Source: Aliamphritea spongicola (GTDB lineage: Bacteria; Pseudomonadota; Gammaproteobacteria; Pseudomonadales; Balneatricaceae). From it: DNA of 64,000 nucleotides. Position 1 is the first letter of the stretch; the number at the start of each line of letters is the position of its first letter. A model generated the notes under the pieces. That model had not been told where the DNA came from. It worked only from the letters and a program-made list of their open reading frames with translations, and ran no database searches. The stretch covers positions 4,774,001 through 4,838,000 of the forward strand of contig AP025283.1 of NCBI GenBank assembly GCA_024347235.1, written 5' to 3'. This document shows positions 62,575 to 64,000 of this stretch, piece after piece. The translations under genes were made by a program, and so were the position numbers.

Positions 62575-64000
62575 TCAGCCGCGAATAATCAACGCCAGCC
62601 CCGCCCCGGTAAGCAGCCAGCCCAGAGGTGGCAGGTTCGCCACAACAGCCAACGGCTCCAGCAATGTTAAGCCTGCACCGGCAAGCATAAGAATACCTAA
62701 TAGTTTAGGCCAGCAACGCTGAGCCTTACTTGCACGGTTTTCACTAAGCTGCTGTATTTCACGCTGCCGGTTGGCATCCATCTGGCGGACTTGCTGCAGC
62801 GCTTCATAGGTAAGTTGTGGTAACTGTGGCATTTTTCCAGCCAGTCCGGTGCCTGCTGACGAATATTCTTCCAGACAGCTTTTGGCCCCATACGCTCTTT
62901 CATCCAGCGCTCAAGGAATGGCTGTGCGGTTTGCCAAAGGTCCAGATCCGGGTAGAGCTGACGCCCTAAGCCTTCTATATTCAGTAAGGTTTTCTGCAGT
63001 AATACCAGCTGCGGCTGCACTTCCATATTAAAGCGCCGGGCTGTCTGGAAAAGCCCCATCAGCACCAGACCAAAAGAGATATCTTTCAGAGGCTTTTCAA
63101 AGATAGGCTCACAGACACTGCGAATTGCAGTTTCAAAAGCAACCACATTGGTGTCAGCCGGAACCCAGCCGGATTCAATGTGCAATTGGGCAACCATCCG
63201 GTAATCCCGCTTAAAAATGCCAGGAAATTACGGGCCAGATAGCTCTGGTCTTCACTGCTCAGCGAGCCGACGATGCCAAAATCAATAGCAATGTACTGCG
63301 GAGAAGACGGGTTATCACGGGAAACAAAAATATTGCCCGGGTGCATATCCGCATGGAAGAAACTGTCGCGGAATACCTGGGTAAAGAAGATCTCCACCCC
63401 TGCTCCGCAAGCTTCTTCATGTCTGTATTCTGGGCATTCAACTGATCAACATCCGCCACAGGAATACCATGAATACGCTCCATGACCAGCACATTCTGGC
63501 GGGTCAGATCCCAGTAAATCTCAGGCACATAGAGTATCGGTGAGTCTTCAAAATTACGGCGGATCTGGGAGCAGTTCGCCGCCTCTTTGCGCAAGTCCAG
63601 CTCATCAAAGATGGTGTTCTCATAGTCCGCGACCACTTCAACCAACCGCAGACGCTTTCCTTCAGCCCACAACCGCTCAATCAGATGCGCCAGACTGAAC
63701 AGCAGATCAACATCTTTACGTATAATCTTGTCGATGCCCGGACGGACAACCTTAACTATCACTTCATCGCCACTGTACAGCAGTGCCTGATGCACCTGTG
63801 CAACCGATGCTGAAGCCATTGGCTCAGCTGAGAATTCGGCAAACAGGTTTTCAACGTTGTCTCCCAGGGCCTGCTCGATGATACGGCGGGCTTTATCACC
63901 GCCGAATGGCGGCACCTGGTCCTGCAGACGTTTGAGTTCGAGTGCCAGATTATCCGGTAACAGATCCCGGCGGGTTGAAAGCATCTGGCCAAATTTAATG
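62575..64000 (-). CDS. ubiB: Ubiquinone biosynthesis kinase-like protein UbiB, 5' end beyond the window, frameshifted
   Basis: Only the C-terminal 475 residues or so are present. The partial sequence opens IKFGQMLSTRRDLLP, a UbiB hallmark (KxGQ-type segment). Further: AEPMASASVAQVHQA, the ATP-binding VIVKVVRPGIDK, FFHADMHPGNIF and YIAIDFGIVGSLS with catalytic Asp residues, and two C-terminal membrane helices (LGILMLAGAGLTLLEPLAVV; LGWLLTGAGLALIIRG). It supports ubiquinone synthesis in the membrane. Breaks near 63400, near 63218 and near 62835. Upstream of hisI. Confidence 0.94.

Overview
The window looks like a chromosome segment of a marine gammaproteobacterium, most likely Oceanospirillales/Oceanospirillaceae-like. 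Reasons: a 16S-23S-5S operon of gammaproteobacterial type, the gene orders gmk-rpoZ-spoT and ubiB-hisI-hisE-hinT-tatABC, two BCCT transporters, several c-di-GMP enzymes, and moderate GC with short intergenic gaps. A species call is not possible from this alone.

A dominant technical feature is that most genes are interrupted by single-base frameshifts. At nearly every one that was resolved by eye, a homopolymer run is one base shorter than the conserved protein requires (6 to 5, 5 to 4). I treat these as probable sequencing or consensus errors and give each gene its repaired span; amino-acid joins are therefore reconstructions.

Layout: 1-4.2 kb, a cut-off aldehyde dehydrogenase, a divergent M19 dipeptidase-like protein and a BCCT transporter. 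4.2-8.1 kb (minus), a MoxR / DUF58 / transglutaminase operon. 8.3-13.8 kb (plus), a TauE exporter, RidA, a LysR regulator, then a sulfide-oxidation pair: persulfide dioxygenase and a DUF442-sulfide:quinone reductase fusion. 13.8-23 kb, housekeeping genes: an FkpA-like isomerase, ABC-F protein YheS, LysE exporter, HDOD protein, spoT, rpoZ and gmk. 23-26.3 kb (minus), a bufferin-type RiPP operon (DUF2282 precursor, DUF692 MNIO enzyme, DUF2063 partner) continuous with an ECF sigma factor and a single-pass putative anti-sigma protein; just upstream lies a secreted Cys-rich protein made of eight YxGxGG repeats. 27-31.8 kb, a GGDEF/EAL protein and a PhoD-like phosphatase. 32-38.2 kb (plus), an apparent five-gene operon: stand-alone amino-acid adenylation enzyme, TmpA-like membrane flavoprotein, enoyl-CoA hydratase, OmpR-type regulator and histidine kinase. 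38.2-41.8 kb, an orphan TRAP-type solute-binding lipoprotein translationally coupled to a second GGDEF/EAL sensor, with a striking dyad in its promoter region. 42-48.7 kb, a BCCT transporter, a YtcJ-type amidohydrolase, a divergent LysR and a chemoreceptor. 48.8-53.6 kb, small unknowns, a GNAT, an orphan solute-binding protein, a second MoxR/VWA pair, a yeast-type cytosine deaminase and a lipoprotein. 53.8-59.8 kb, the rRNA operon on the minus strand (16S, tRNA-Ile, 23S, 5S) with two strong promoters and degenerate terminator/5S remnants downstream. 59.9-64 kb (minus), tatC, tatB, tatA, hinT, hisE, hisI and a cut-off ubiB.

Functional themes: uptake and hydrolysis of quaternary-amine-type compounds, sulfide detoxification, copper-type metal stress protection, c-di-GMP and stringent-response signalling. 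The loci most worth pursuing are the adenylation/TmpA-like/hydratase/two-component operon, the bufferin operon with its repeat-protein neighbour, and the solute-binding-protein/GGDEF-EAL pair.
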